This document shows positions 45,492 to 54,798 of a stretch of DNA of 64,000 nucleotides, one piece after another. The notes beneath the pieces were generated by a model. It did not search any database, was not told the DNA's origin, and saw nothing but the letters and a program-made list of their open reading frames with translations. Location of the stretch: positions 124,001 through 188,000 of the forward strand of contig JAGANL010000013.1 of NCBI GenBank assembly GCA_017624235.1. The letters are read 5' to 3'. The stretch is from Lachnospiraceae bacterium. Its GTDB lineage: Bacteria; Bacillota; Clostridia; Lachnospirales; Lachnospiraceae. Position 1 is the first letter of the stretch. Each line of letters begins with the position of its first letter. The translations under genes and the position numbers were made by a program.

Positions 45492-47087
45492 TCACCCTTT
45501 GCCTTCTCTGTACTCCGTCGGAGTAACACCTACATTTTTCTTAAAGGACCGGCTGAAATAATTCGGATCTGCATAGCCTACCATAGAACAGATTTCCTTC
45601 ATGGACAGTTCCTTATTTAAAAGAAGCTGCTTAGCCTTGTCCATACGCACAGCGGTCAGATATTCGATAAAATTCTCTCCTGTCTCATCCTTAAAGATTT
45701 TACTGAAATAATAGGGACTGATATCGTATTCTCTGGAAATCTCATCTAAGGACAGATCTCTCTGGAAATTTTCATTGATATAGGTTTTAATCTTCTCCAC
45801 CAGACTAACCGATTTTTCCTCCCGCTTCGTAGCCACGTTCCGGCTGGCGGCTGTCATTTTATCCAGAAACCAGCTTTCCAGCTCTCCCAGCTCTGACATC
45901 TGCATCAAAAGCGGAAGCCAGTCCTCTCTGACCTTGAACTGATAGCTCATACCGCCGTTTTCATAGGCAAGATGCTCTGCCCACAGCACAAACTCCAGAA
46001 CCTTCAGCCGGATATCCATAAGGCTGTCCGGATAGGTTTCCGCCATCCAGCCAAAAAACCTTGCTGCCTTTTCCCTGGTCATATTGGAATCCCCTTTCGA
46101 CACGGCATCAAAGAGCTGCTTCTCCAGATCAATCGGATAATTATCCTCATAATCACACGACAACGGCAGGTCATCCACATGCGCTACGGTTCCGGTGGAA
46201 TTGACCAGGGCATTCAGCGCCTCATTATAGGATTCCAGCTGATTTTTTAATCCCTTAATGGAACCGATTCCGATGCGGAAGCTGACATTGAGACGCTTCC
46301 GCATCTTACGCACCAGCTCTCTTGCCCGGTCGATCAGCTCAATTCTTTCATTATATTCCATCTTCTGTTCCCGGCACGGCACAAGCATGGCAATCTTATT
46401 TGCCATAACAGACCCCATGACTCCGGGGAAATATTCCCTTGCCATTTCACGGACTTCCTGATAATGGCTCTGCACCCTGACACTGGTACCGACCGCATTC
46501 GTCATATGATTGCCCTGCTGCTCATCTCCAAACACAAAAGCAATCATATACCCAAATTCCTCTTCTATGCCGAGCAGGCTTTTAAAATTCTCCACATCCT
46601 CCTCAAAATGCTCCTGAAACAGGATATTATAAATCAAACCATTCTCAATAATCGGTACGACCGTTTCCAGCTTTTCCTTAATCAGCAAATCATTGCTGCG
46701 CTTCGTCCTCTCCTCATCAATCATACCCATCGCCCGCTTTAAGACCCTGGTAATCCTGTCCCGGTTCATAGGCTTTGTAATATATTCCAATACGCCCAGA
46801 TTGATAGCCTCCTGCGCGTAATCGAACTTATCATAGGCTGACATGACAATAAAGATAATTCCCTTACTAAAGCTTCGTATCTCCTTCATGGCATCAATGC
46901 CATTGATGCCCGGCATCTGGATATCCATAATCGCAATATCCGGGCGGAAGCGCTCTGCCAGCTCAATCACGCTTCTTCCGGTTTTGGCCGATTCCACAAT
47001 ACAGCTGTCTCCAAATTCCTTTTCAATGATGAACTTCAGGGAATCAATTACAATTCCCTCATCGTCCGCCAGCATTATCTTGTACAT
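45492..47087 (-). CDS. Response regulator, YesN/AraC type
   Basis: 531 aa: an N-terminal receiver with phospho-acceptor Asp in DIAIMDIQMPGING and Lys in YITKPMN, a long middle region (about 130-420), and a C-terminal AraC double helix-turn-helix (DLSLDEISREYDISPYYFSK, then MKEICSMVGYADPNYFSRSF). It should activate transcription after phosphorylation by the kinase encoded 14 bp upstream; the sugar importer is the obvious target. Confidence 0.93.
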   Translation of the reverse strand: MYKIMLADDEGIVIDSLKFIIEKEFGDSCIVESAKTGRSVIELAERFRPDIAIMDIQMPGINGIDAMKEIRSFSKGIIFIVMSAYDKFDYAQEAINLGVLEYITKPMNRDRITRVLKRAMGMIDEERTKRSNDLLIKEKLETVVPIIENGLIYNILFQEHFEEDVENFKSLLGIEEEFGYMIAFVFGDEQQGNHMTNAVGTSVRVQSHYQEVREMAREYFPGVMGSVMANKIAMLVPCREQKMEYNERIELIDRARELVRKMRKRLNVSFRIGIGSIKGLKNQLESYNEALNALVNSTGTVAHVDDLPLSCDYEDNYPIDLEKQLFDAVSKGDSNMTREKAARFFGWMAETYPDSLMDIRLKVLEFVLWAEHLAYENGGMSYQFKVREDWLPLLMQMSELGELESWFLDKMTAASRNVATKREEKSVSLVEKIKTYINENFQRDLSLDEISREYDISPYYFSKIFKDETGENFIEYLTAVRMDKAKQLLLNKELSMKEICSMVGYADPNYFSRSFKKNVGVTPTEYREGKG

Positions 47088-47101
47088 TTGTTCCTGCTCC
47101 T

Positions 47102-48589
47102 TTATAAATTTTCATCCGGAATGGGCAGATAAATCCGCACCTCCGTACCCTGATTCTGACCCTCGCTCAAAATCTCCAGGTTGTCCTCACTATTTAGGAA
47201 CAGCCTGAGTCTTCCAATCACGTTATCCAGTCCGATACCGTTGGAATCTTTGGACAGATCCGCTTCCTTCAGGCGGCTTGTCATAATCTTATCAATCTTC
47301 TCCTGACTCATACCGATGCCATTGTCTTTGATGCTGATACAGAGCGTATCCTCCATGGCAAAGACCGAAAGTGTAATTTTCCCCTCCCAGTCAATATTAC
47401 GGATTCCATAGTTCACACAATTTTCTACAATAGGCTGCAAGATCATGCTGGGAATCGGAAGATAGGTGTACCGCTCGTCCACCTTCTTTTCAAAATGTAT
47501 CTCCCCGGAAAAACGGACATTTAGAATATAAATGTAGTTATCTACCAGTTCAATTTCCTCTGCCAATGTCACCGTCTCATTGTTTTTCTTGACATTGTAG
47601 CGGAAAAAATCCGCCATGTTCTGTATGTATTCATAGGTCCTGTCAGCCCCCTCCATCATCGCAAGCTGGGCTCCGGCATTGAGCGTATTGAACAAAAAGT
47701 GCGGATTGATCTGTGCCTGCAGATATTTGAGCTGAGCATCCTTTAAATGCGTTTCCATCAAAAGCTCCCGCTCCTTCATTTCTCGTTCCAGCTCCATGCT
47801 CCTTTTGATCCGTTCAATATACTCCCTGATATTGACGACCATGGTATTAAAGGCTCTGGTCACAATACCCACCTCATCCTGTGACTGCACCGGCAGAAGC
47901 GCTACATCAAAATTACCCTCTGCCACCTCATCCGCCGTGTCCGCCAATGTTTTCAACGGACTGGTGATCGTACGTGTCAAAATCAGGATCAGCAGGACAT
48001 TGCTGATAATGACAGCAATCAGAATCAGATTGCTGACCAGCTCTAACGAACGCAGAGAAATGGACAGTGCCGCATAATTGGCGGAATTGGCATTGAACTG
48101 TTCATTATTCAGACAGTAGATATAAGTACTGATATATTCATACATCTGTGTGGCAGACTCATAGCGTGCATTGTATTTTTCCACATTTCTGCCCCGCTTC
48201 GCCTCTACGGTCTGGTTCGTAAGCTCCAGATAGTTTTCCGACAGCTTCTTGATATTACGTTCCATTCTCCCAAATACATCGCTGCTGACCACATCACTCA
48301 GATGCTCCACATGCACGGTATACTCCTGTACGCTGCGATAATAATCCTCCAGCGTATCTGAATTTTTGACATTCAGATATTCTGTCATATGATCCTGTAC
48401 ATCCTTTAAGGACCTGTTCAGCTCATTCAGGCGAAAATTTCCCTGATATACACGGTCCATACGGTTTACCATATTGTTAATATTGACATACATGAACAGA
48501 TTGACAACCAGGATGATCAGACTGGTAAACACGAAGGATACAGCCAGCTTGGTCTGGATGGATATCCTTCTGAGAAAATTATTTTTCAT
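47102..48589 (-). CDS. Sensor histidine kinase, YesM/LytS type
   Basis: 495 aa: a membrane helix (about 13-33), an extracellular sensor (about 35-180), a second helix (about 180-205), HAMP (about 205-260), then a His_kinase domain with the phosphorylated His in QINPHFLFNTLNAG, and an ATPase domain (PIVENCVNYGIRN, IKDNGIGMS, GIGLDNVIGRL). It overlaps the upstream binding-protein gene by 11 nt, which suggests they form one sensing complex. Confidence 0.93.
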   Translation of the reverse strand: MKNNFLRRISIQTKLAVSFVFTSLIILVVNLFMYVNINNMVNRMDRVYQGNFRLNELNRSLKDVQDHMTEYLNVKNSDTLEDYYRSVQEYTVHVEHLSDVVSSDVFGRMERNIKKLSENYLELTNQTVEAKRGRNVEKYNARYESATQMYEYISTYIYCLNNEQFNANSANYAALSISLRSLELVSNLILIAVIISNVLLILILTRTITSPLKTLADTADEVAEGNFDVALLPVQSQDEVGIVTRAFNTMVVNIREYIERIKRSMELEREMKERELLMETHLKDAQLKYLQAQINPHFLFNTLNAGAQLAMMEGADRTYEYIQNMADFFRYNVKKNNETVTLAEEIELVDNYIYILNVRFSGEIHFEKKVDERYTYLPIPSMILQPIVENCVNYGIRNIDWEGKITLSVFAMEDTLCISIKDNGIGMSQEKIDKIMTSRLKEADLSKDSNGIGLDNVIGRLRLFLNSEDNLEILSEGQNQGTEVRIYLPIPDENL

Positions 48590-49622
48590 CTGCTTCCTCC
48601 CGTTCCAGATAGGCGTCTACGTTTTGTGCATTGACCAGATGAATGTCTACCGCAAAATACTCGCTGACATTGCCTGACTCGTCCAGCTCCTTTAAAGCCT
48701 CCACACAATAGCCGCCCATCTGCGCCGTGTCTACCGTAATCGTAGAATAAATGACATTTCTCTCGATGGCGCGCAGAATATCTTCGGAATCATAGTAACC
48801 AATGATCCCTACCTCTCCTACCCGGTTATAATCCACCACGGCCTGATAGACACAGGAGGTATTTAACTCATCCAGACAGATGATGATATCCGGCTGCTCC
48901 CCGGTATTCATAAAAAGATCCCGGATAGACTCCTCCACGGAAAACCGGCTCTCATTGTTTACGGCATACATTTCCAGACCGATATCCAGATTACTGATCG
49001 TCTCCTGGATACCGGAATAAAGAATATTCTGGCTGGAATCCTCGGCCTTTGTATCCATCAATACATAGACCTTGCCGGAAACCGGCTCCCTTTGCTGATA
49101 CATTTCCAAAACCTGACGTCCATATTCCCTGCCCAGATTATAGCTTCCGACTCCTACGAAGCTCTGCCTCTTTCCTGCCGTATTATCTCCCAATACGGTA
49201 ATGACCGGTATCCCTTTATCGACTGCTTCATCAATACAGGCTGTCAGCCTTTCACTTTCATCTGCCTGAACGATGATACCGTCTACCTGGCTTTCGACTG
49301 CAATATGCATCAGTTCTTCTCTGGAATATTTCTCTGCCAGCATATCATTGAGCAGCTCCACACAGGCATTGTTTTCCTCCGCCTGCATACAGGCGCCCTC
49401 ATAGACCTCCTGCCAGAATGCAGAATCTGCATCCTCTACGATCATTGCATAGTATCTGTCATACTCTCTGTATTCTGTTTCCTCGAGGGCCTGCGCCGCC
49501 CTCCTGACCTGCTGCTTAAAAAAGACCATACCGCCCACCGTTACAGCAAGTACAAACACAAGAATGGCCGCTGCCGCTAAGAACAGCTTTTTATTTTCAT
49601 CCAGTCGTTTTTTCTTTTTCAT
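48579..49622 (-). CDS. Membrane-anchored sugar-binding sensor protein
   Basis: 347 aa: an uncleaved N-terminal helix (LFLAAAAILVFVLAVTVGG) and an extracellular type I periplasmic-binding fold (QVDGIIVQADESERL, VGVGSYNLGREYGRQ, IIICLDELNTSC, VGIIGYYDSEDIL). The helix in place of a lipobox, and the coupling to a LytS-type kinase and YesN regulator, match the XylFII-LytS-YesN xylose sensor described in Clostridium beijerinckii. The sugar sensed here cannot be read from sequence; the nearby alpha-galactosidase points towards galactose or related sugars. Confidence 0.85.
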   Translation of the reverse strand: MKKKKRLDENKKLFLAAAAILVFVLAVTVGGMVFFKQQVRRAAQALEETEYREYDRYYAMIVEDADSAFWQEVYEGACMQAEENNACVELLNDMLAEKYSREELMHIAVESQVDGIIVQADESERLTACIDEAVDKGIPVITVLGDNTAGKRQSFVGVGSYNLGREYGRQVLEMYQQREPVSGKVYVLMDTKAEDSSQNILYSGIQETISNLDIGLEMYAVNNESRFSVEESIRDLFMNTGEQPDIIICLDELNTSCVYQAVVDYNRVGEVGIIGYYDSEDILRAIERNVIYSTITVDTAQMGGYCVEALKELDESGNVSEYFAVDIHLVNAQNVDAYLEREEADEK

Positions 49623-49625
49623 ATT

Positions 49626-50534
49626 CTACAAAAGTTCCCTGAAAACAAATCCTTTCTCATGACATTCTACGAGCGTTTCCTCCATTTCACGCCACTTTCG
49701 CGGACTGACTCCGTATTTCTGCCTGAAAATCTTGGAAAATGCAAGCGGATCCTCGTATCCTACCCGCGCTGCAATCTCGCTGACAGGCAGTCCCGTATTC
49801 CGAATCAGAGATGCCGCCTTATCCATGCGCAGCCTTACCAGATATTCCTGCGGAGACATGCCAAGCTGCTTTTTGAAGCTGTTTGTCAGATAACAGCGGT
49901 TGATGCCGATATAATCTGCCAGCTCATTGATTTTCACCCGCTCATGATAATGATAGGTCAGATAGTCTACTGCCTGCTTTACATAAACCGCTCCCGGATA
50001 ATCATAACCTGCCGTTTCCTTCTGTCTTCTCCCGTTTTCTTCTATCAAAAGAGCCAACGCCTTCATCAGTTCGCTCTTTCTGCGCAGATCGTTGGCAATC
50101 GTAAGCTGATGCGCCTCCAGCATATTGTTGATACACTGTATGATCTGATCCATTCCCTCTACCCTCATCACCGGTGTATGTTGGTCAAACCCTGTATTTA
50201 ATATATATTCGTATGCCTTTATCCCATGAAAACCAATCCACCAGTATTCCCATGGCTGCTCTGCATCTGCTTCATAATAGGTAGTCTCACCCGGTGGAAT
50301 CAAAAATGCCTCGCCTTCCGTAATCTCATATTCCCTGCCACCGATACAAAAACGACCCTTGCCACCTCTGACAAAATGGATGACATAAAGAGTCCGCTCT
50401 GTCGGCCCAAAGGAATGTCCCGGCATACATTTTTCCGCACCGCAGTATCCCAGATACAGATCGGAGGAATCCCGCTGTAAATCTTCCAGACATTTATATC
50501 TTGCACTGGTTGTAAATACCGCATGTCTCTCCAT
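49626..50534 (-). CDS. AraC-family regulator
   Basis: 302 aa: an N-terminal cupin sensor (about 25-130; GREYEITEGEAFLIPPGE) and a C-terminal AraC DNA-binding domain (INELADYIGINRCYLTNSFK, then VSEIAARVGYEDPLAFSKIF). This is the plan of RafR/MsmR-type sugar regulators. It is 3 bp ahead of the sensor gene, so it leads the regulatory operon, and it is the closest regulator to the alpha-galactosidase unit. Confidence 0.9.
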   Translation of the reverse strand: MERHAVFTTSARYKCLEDLQRDSSDLYLGYCGAEKCMPGHSFGPTERTLYVIHFVRGGKGRFCIGGREYEITEGEAFLIPPGETTYYEADAEQPWEYWWIGFHGIKAYEYILNTGFDQHTPVMRVEGMDQIIQCINNMLEAHQLTIANDLRRKSELMKALALLIEENGRRQKETAGYDYPGAVYVKQAVDYLTYHYHERVKINELADYIGINRCYLTNSFKKQLGMSPQEYLVRLRMDKAASLIRNTGLPVSEIAARVGYEDPLAFSKIFRQKYGVSPRKWREMEETLVECHEKGFVFRELL

Positions 50535-50555
50535 AGCAACCCCCCATTCCCTTTC

Positions 50556-50584
50556 AGTTTAATCTATCAGTGCCCAAATTGCAA
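50556..50584 (-). promoter_or_regulatory. Promoter of the AraC-sensor-kinase-regulator operon
   Basis: Minus strand: TTGCAA (50584-50579), 17-bp spacer, TAAACT (50561-50556), just downstream of the preceding terminator. Confidence 0.55.
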
Positions 50585-50585
50585 T

Positions 50586-50620
50586 AAAGAGTCCCTCGCA
50601 ATATATGCAGGGGACTCTTT
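50586..50620 (-). terminator. Terminator of the alpha-galactosidase unit
   Basis: AAAGAGTCCC and GGGACTCTTT, perfect 10-bp stem, directly after the acetyltransferase stop codon. Confidence 0.85.
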
Positions 50621-51892
50621 CTAAAAAGCATCATCCGGAAATACCTTCTTTTTATAAAATACTCTTTTCCAAAGTTCTAATTCGTTCTCTGTCATTCCTG
50701 ACCAGGCAGAAAGCTGCTCATCACTGCAGCCCTCTAAAATCCATCGGGAAAAGGTCTGAATCGGCAGCGACAATTCCGGTATGGTCTCTCCTGAAAGCTC
50801 CGTTCCTTTTTGGATATCCATCTTTTTGTCCTTTTCTGACATAACTGTCACTTTATTGGCTCTGCCGGAGGCAAATTCTACCAGAAAGCTCCTGTTATTC
50901 TCCTCCAGCCATTCATCGCGGATATGTAATATAAAGCATCCGCTTCCCTTATATGCTGCCTTTTCCAGTACCCTGTCAACCCGAATGACCCTTGCCATAC
51001 AGGTATATTCCAGCCGTCTGGCCGACGGATAAAGCGCCCATTCCGGCAGTGTCCGGCAGACATCCAGATCCGCCGGCAGCCAAAAGCTGACACAGCGGTA
51101 ATAATTGCTGAACGAACGGACAAGGGAAAGTGCCTCCTGCAGTCCTTCCATGCCGATATACCAGAAATGACCGCATGTCATTTCAAAAGAATCTTCCCTT
51201 CTTTCTTTGGTAAAATCCAGTACGGCACAGGGCGTACCATCCTTCCGGTAACAGACATATACATACCTGCCGTCTCTGGACGGATCGATTCCCTCCGTCC
51301 ATTTGAAATCAATCTCATCCCGTTCCACCATAAGGTTATATGCGGCTGAAAACGCACGGTAGACTGCTATAATATCTTCTGTCACATTGCCCTTTTCCAA
51401 CAGCCTGACGCTGCCTTCCGCCTGCAATGCGGGTATTGCCCGCAAATCCACCTCATAGCGGATTTTTTCACCGCACACCTCATAACCGTATTTTCGATAA
51501 TAATTCTGAGAAAAGGGATATAAGGCGGACAGCTCCCAGCCCGCCTCATACATATCCCTGAATGCTTTTTCAAAGCAAAGCCGCATGGCTCCGCACTTTC
51601 GGTACTGAGGAAGCGTAGACACGCCTCCCACCGCGCTCATGGTCACCGTCTGTCCATCAAGCCTCACCGGATAGGGCGGTGCCGAAAGAAATGCCGCCAT
51701 CTGTTCAGCGTCATCAAATGCCGCCCAACGCTCCATATAATTCAACTCAATACGGTTTTGAGGAGCCTTCTGCACCCGTTCTAACAGCGCCGAAGCTTCC
51801 GGTTTCTTTTCTCCCATCGGAAACTCAAAGGCAATACAGAACAGTTCCTCTGTTCTAGGATATTCCTCCGGTTTTATTTTTCTGGCGTACAT
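50621..51892 (-). CDS. Eis-like GNAT acetyltransferase
   Basis: 423 aa in the three-part Eis layout: an N-terminal GNAT domain with the acetyl-CoA loop region (VGGVSTLPQYRKCGAMRLCF), a second degenerate GNAT domain, and a C-terminal sterol-carrier-like domain. Eis relatives acetylate amines, including aminoglycosides in mycobacteria; the natural substrate here is unknown. The ATG at 51892 has AGGA 6 nt upstream and overlaps the alpha-galactosidase end by 19 nt, so the two are coupled. Confidence 0.85.
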   Translation of the reverse strand: MYARKIKPEEYPRTEELFCIAFEFPMGEKKPEASALLERVQKAPQNRIELNYMERWAAFDDAEQMAAFLSAPPYPVRLDGQTVTMSAVGGVSTLPQYRKCGAMRLCFEKAFRDMYEAGWELSALYPFSQNYYRKYGYEVCGEKIRYEVDLRAIPALQAEGSVRLLEKGNVTEDIIAVYRAFSAAYNLMVERDEIDFKWTEGIDPSRDGRYVYVCYRKDGTPCAVLDFTKERREDSFEMTCGHFWYIGMEGLQEALSLVRSFSNYYRCVSFWLPADLDVCRTLPEWALYPSARRLEYTCMARVIRVDRVLEKAAYKGSGCFILHIRDEWLEENNRSFLVEFASGRANKVTVMSEKDKKMDIQKGTELSGETIPELSLPIQTFSRWILEGCSDEQLSAWSGMTENELELWKRVFYKKKVFPDDAF

Positions 51893-54120
51893 GCACAATC
51901 CTTTCTTTTCAAATATATTTCACTGCTCTTATAGTCGCCCCAGACAGCCGGCACGACAATACCCGCATGCATCAGTGCTGCCCCGGAAAGCACCTTTCCT
52001 TTCCGGTTTTCCGAAAGCTTACCGTCCGTCGATATCTGCACTTCATACTGTGCCTCTTCCTCAAGCCCCTTTAGCCGCAAACCAAACTGCGGTGTATTGG
52101 CAAGCACATGAGTCGTCACGATATGTACCAGTGCTTCCCCTTTGTCCTGACTGACATATTCCCATGCGGTAAACAGCTCATTTTCAAAGGGATCGGTCAG
52201 ACGATAATAATCCCCGAAATGAATGACATCATAATACTTTTTAAACCGTTCAATCTGTCCGGTAACCTGCTTCTTTTCCTCGTCACTTAACAAATTCAGA
52301 TCCAGCTCATAGCCAAAGGTTCCTGCCATAGCTACCACACCTCTGGTCTCAAACGGCGTGCTCCTGCCGGTCTGATGATTGGGAGCTGCAGACACATGTG
52401 AGCCTACTGCACTGATCGGATAAGCAAAGCTCGTTCCATATTGAATCTGCAAGCGTTCTATGGCATCCGTATCATCACTGCACCAGATCTGCGGTGTATA
52501 ATAAAGCTGTCCCAAATCAAATCTGCCGCCGCCTCCGCTGCAGCCCTCCCACAAAATGTCCGGGTAACGCTCAATCAGTCTCTCATATAACTCGTACACA
52601 CCCAGCACATAGCGGTGATAAAATTCTCCCTGTCTCTCTGCCGGAAGCTGCGCTGAATAAGCATCACAGATGCTCCGGTTCATATCCCATTTGACATATT
52701 CAATATTGGCATCATCCAATACGGCACACATCAAATCAAACAGATAATCTCTGACATCCTTTCTGGTCATATCCAGCACCAGCTGGGAGCGCCCTCTGCA
52801 CGGCTTTCTGCCCGGTATCTGTACCGCCCAATCCGGATGTGCACGATATAAATCACTATCCTCGGATACCATCTCCGGTTCAAACCAGAGTCCGAACTTC
52901 AGTCCCAGCGCATTGATTTTTTCTGCCAGAGGCTTCAATCCGCCCTTCAGCTTACCGGTATTGACAATCCAGTCACCCAGACCGCTGTTATCCGCATCCC
53001 GCTTGCCAAACCAGCCGTCATCCAATACGAGCATTTCCACACCCAGCCTGGCTGCACCCTCTGCAATGCTCAGAATCTTTTCTTCATTGAAGTCAAAATA
53101 GGTCGCTTCCCAATTATTGATTAACACCGGCCGTCTTGCCAGCTTATATTTTCCACGGCATATATGCTCTCTGACCAGTCTGTGCAGCTTCTGTGACATC
53201 GGTGTAAATCCGTTTCCGCTATAGACCATCACTGCCTCGGGAGTCTCGAATTCCTCTCCCGGCTCCAGCATAAAGTCAAAATCCTTCTCCTGAATACCTG
53301 CAATCAGACGAACCCTGTTCAATTGATCCTTTTCTGTCTGTATGCTGAAATTTCCGCTGTATAAGAGTCCGATTCCAAAGCATTCCCCAAAGTCCTCCTG
53401 TGTCTCACCCCTGCACAGAACCACAAAAGGATTGTGCTGATGGCTGGAGGTTCCCCGGTTGCTTTCAAATGCCATTCTGCCATGCGGCAGAGCCATCCTC
53501 TCAAGCTGCCGCTCCATACAGTGTCTCCCATGAAAATGCAGAATCTCCCAATCACCGTACAAAATATCCAACAGCATGGAAGCTGCCTTTGTCAGGTGCA
53601 GTATCCTGCCTGTTTCATTGCGCACCGTAACTGCCCTTGTAATCAGGTCATATTCTTCCCATACACTGTACCACAGATCCACTGCCAGACCTGTTGCCCT
53701 GTCCTTTAAGTGAAGCACCAGACTGTCTGCATCCTCTTCACTGCCATACACGGCAGGCATTCCTTTTCTTCCGTATTTTCCCTTTTTTTGTTCATAAGAG
53801 TCAAATCGTAAATCTACTGCACCTGACCCGTCCGCATTTCGCACTCCGATACTGCTCAGCCTGTAATCCCCGACTCCGTTACTGCTGTATTCCTGCGGCG
53901 CCGTATCCAGCGAAAATGTCCTGTCTGTTCCTGCCTCATCCGGATTGCCGGAAAATCCCACATCATAGGCTTCATAAAGATAATCCAGATTGTCTCTGCC
54001 AGTCTTTCCACCATAATAATAATGCAGCAACACTCCGGTCGGATGTACCCCCATCTGATAGGTCGCTGTCTTTGTTTCAAGTGTAAACACCTTTTTTTCC
54101 TGATCTACATAAACTGCCAT
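51874..54120 (-). CDS. galA: Alpha-galactosidase, GH36
   Basis: Releases galactose from melibiose, raffinose and galactooligosaccharides. 748 aa, usual for the long GH36 enzymes: an N-terminal beta-sandwich (about 1-330), a TIM barrel and a C-terminal sheet. The nucleophile Asp is in YVKWDMNRSICD and the acid/base Asp in WCSDDTDAIERL. Other signatures are VLDDGWFGKRD and LWFEPEMVSEDSD. No signal peptide, so it acts inside the cell on imported oligosaccharide. The ABC importer nearby is a monosaccharide type, so an oligosaccharide importer must lie elsewhere. Confidence 0.96.
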   Translation of the reverse strand: MAVYVDQEKKVFTLETKTATYQMGVHPTGVLLHYYYGGKTGRDNLDYLYEAYDVGFSGNPDEAGTDRTFSLDTAPQEYSSNGVGDYRLSSIGVRNADGSGAVDLRFDSYEQKKGKYGRKGMPAVYGSEEDADSLVLHLKDRATGLAVDLWYSVWEEYDLITRAVTVRNETGRILHLTKAASMLLDILYGDWEILHFHGRHCMERQLERMALPHGRMAFESNRGTSSHQHNPFVVLCRGETQEDFGECFGIGLLYSGNFSIQTEKDQLNRVRLIAGIQEKDFDFMLEPGEEFETPEAVMVYSGNGFTPMSQKLHRLVREHICRGKYKLARRPVLINNWEATYFDFNEEKILSIAEGAARLGVEMLVLDDGWFGKRDADNSGLGDWIVNTGKLKGGLKPLAEKINALGLKFGLWFEPEMVSEDSDLYRAHPDWAVQIPGRKPCRGRSQLVLDMTRKDVRDYLFDLMCAVLDDANIEYVKWDMNRSICDAYSAQLPAERQGEFYHRYVLGVYELYERLIERYPDILWEGCSGGGGRFDLGQLYYTPQIWCSDDTDAIERLQIQYGTSFAYPISAVGSHVSAAPNHQTGRSTPFETRGVVAMAGTFGYELDLNLLSDEEKKQVTGQIERFKKYYDVIHFGDYYRLTDPFENELFTAWEYVSQDKGEALVHIVTTHVLANTPQFGLRLKGLEEEAQYEVQISTDGKLSENRKGKVLSGAALMHAGIVVPAVWGDYKSSEIYLKRKDCACTPEK

Positions 54121-54289
54121 TGCTTCACCTCATATTTTCATACCGATCACTTTGATTTCATTGCCCATGCTAAACGCTGCCTGCATGACATATATTCAAT
54201 ATAGCATGAAATCTCCCTGCCGCATATGGCACGATTTTGCATCTTATATGGAATTTTGTTGGCAGTTTCTGCTTTCACCCAAAACAGCT

Positions 54290-54694
54290 TTACAGCTTGC
54301 CAATCAGCTTGTCATTATTCAGGATATGGCTCACCAGCCAATCGGTCAGAAATTTCAGGATATCATCAATCACCTTGTCCTGCTCCTGCTGGTCTCCTTC
54401 CAGCTCATCTAACCTTACCAGCTCCTCCAGCTTCCTGCGGAAGCCCTCATGCTGAATCTTCTGGGTATAGAGCTTTTTGTGTTTGATGCTCTCCATATAT
54501 GCCTCTTCATGTTCAAAATGAAGCACCGTATAATCCTTTAATTCATCCAGCACCGCCTGTATTTGGTCATACTTATCCGGAACGAACTCCTGCTTGGAAA
54601 TCTGGTATGCTTCTTCCGCAATTTCAAATAATCTTGTATGCTCCTCATCAATCATCGGTACTCCGGTTAAATATTCATCCTTCATTTCGTACAT
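54290..54694 (-). CDS. Bacteriohemerythrin with one altered iron ligand
   Basis: A 134-aa four-helix hemerythrin. Ligands present: His19 (DEEHTRL), His59 and Glu63 (HFEHEE), His82, His123 and Asp128 (HILNND). The first His of the usual HxxxH pair is Gln78 in QKIQHEGF; spacing from His59 is identical to the intact paralogue at 35984, so this is a substitution and not a shift. The di-iron site may be changed or oxygen affinity altered. It ends a unit with a chemoreceptor and a TraX protein. Confidence 0.9.
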   Translation of the reverse strand: MYEMKDEYLTGVPMIDEEHTRLFEIAEEAYQISKQEFVPDKYDQIQAVLDELKDYTVLHFEHEEAYMESIKHKKLYTQKIQHEGFRRKLEELVRLDELEGDQQEQDKVIDDILKFLTDWLVSHILNNDKLIGKL

Positions 54695-54798
54695 AGATTA
54701 TTCCTCCTTCTTTTGTGCCTTGTATACAAGATTCATTATACTCTACTTACGTCTTTCTTTCCAGAGTTCCCCATCATCTTTTATATCCTTTTCTCTCC

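Noticed and set aside
50621..51892. Aminoglycoside resistance call for the Eis-like gene
   Set aside because: Only the fold is visible; substrate cannot be inferred, and the gene is coupled to alpha-galactosidase.
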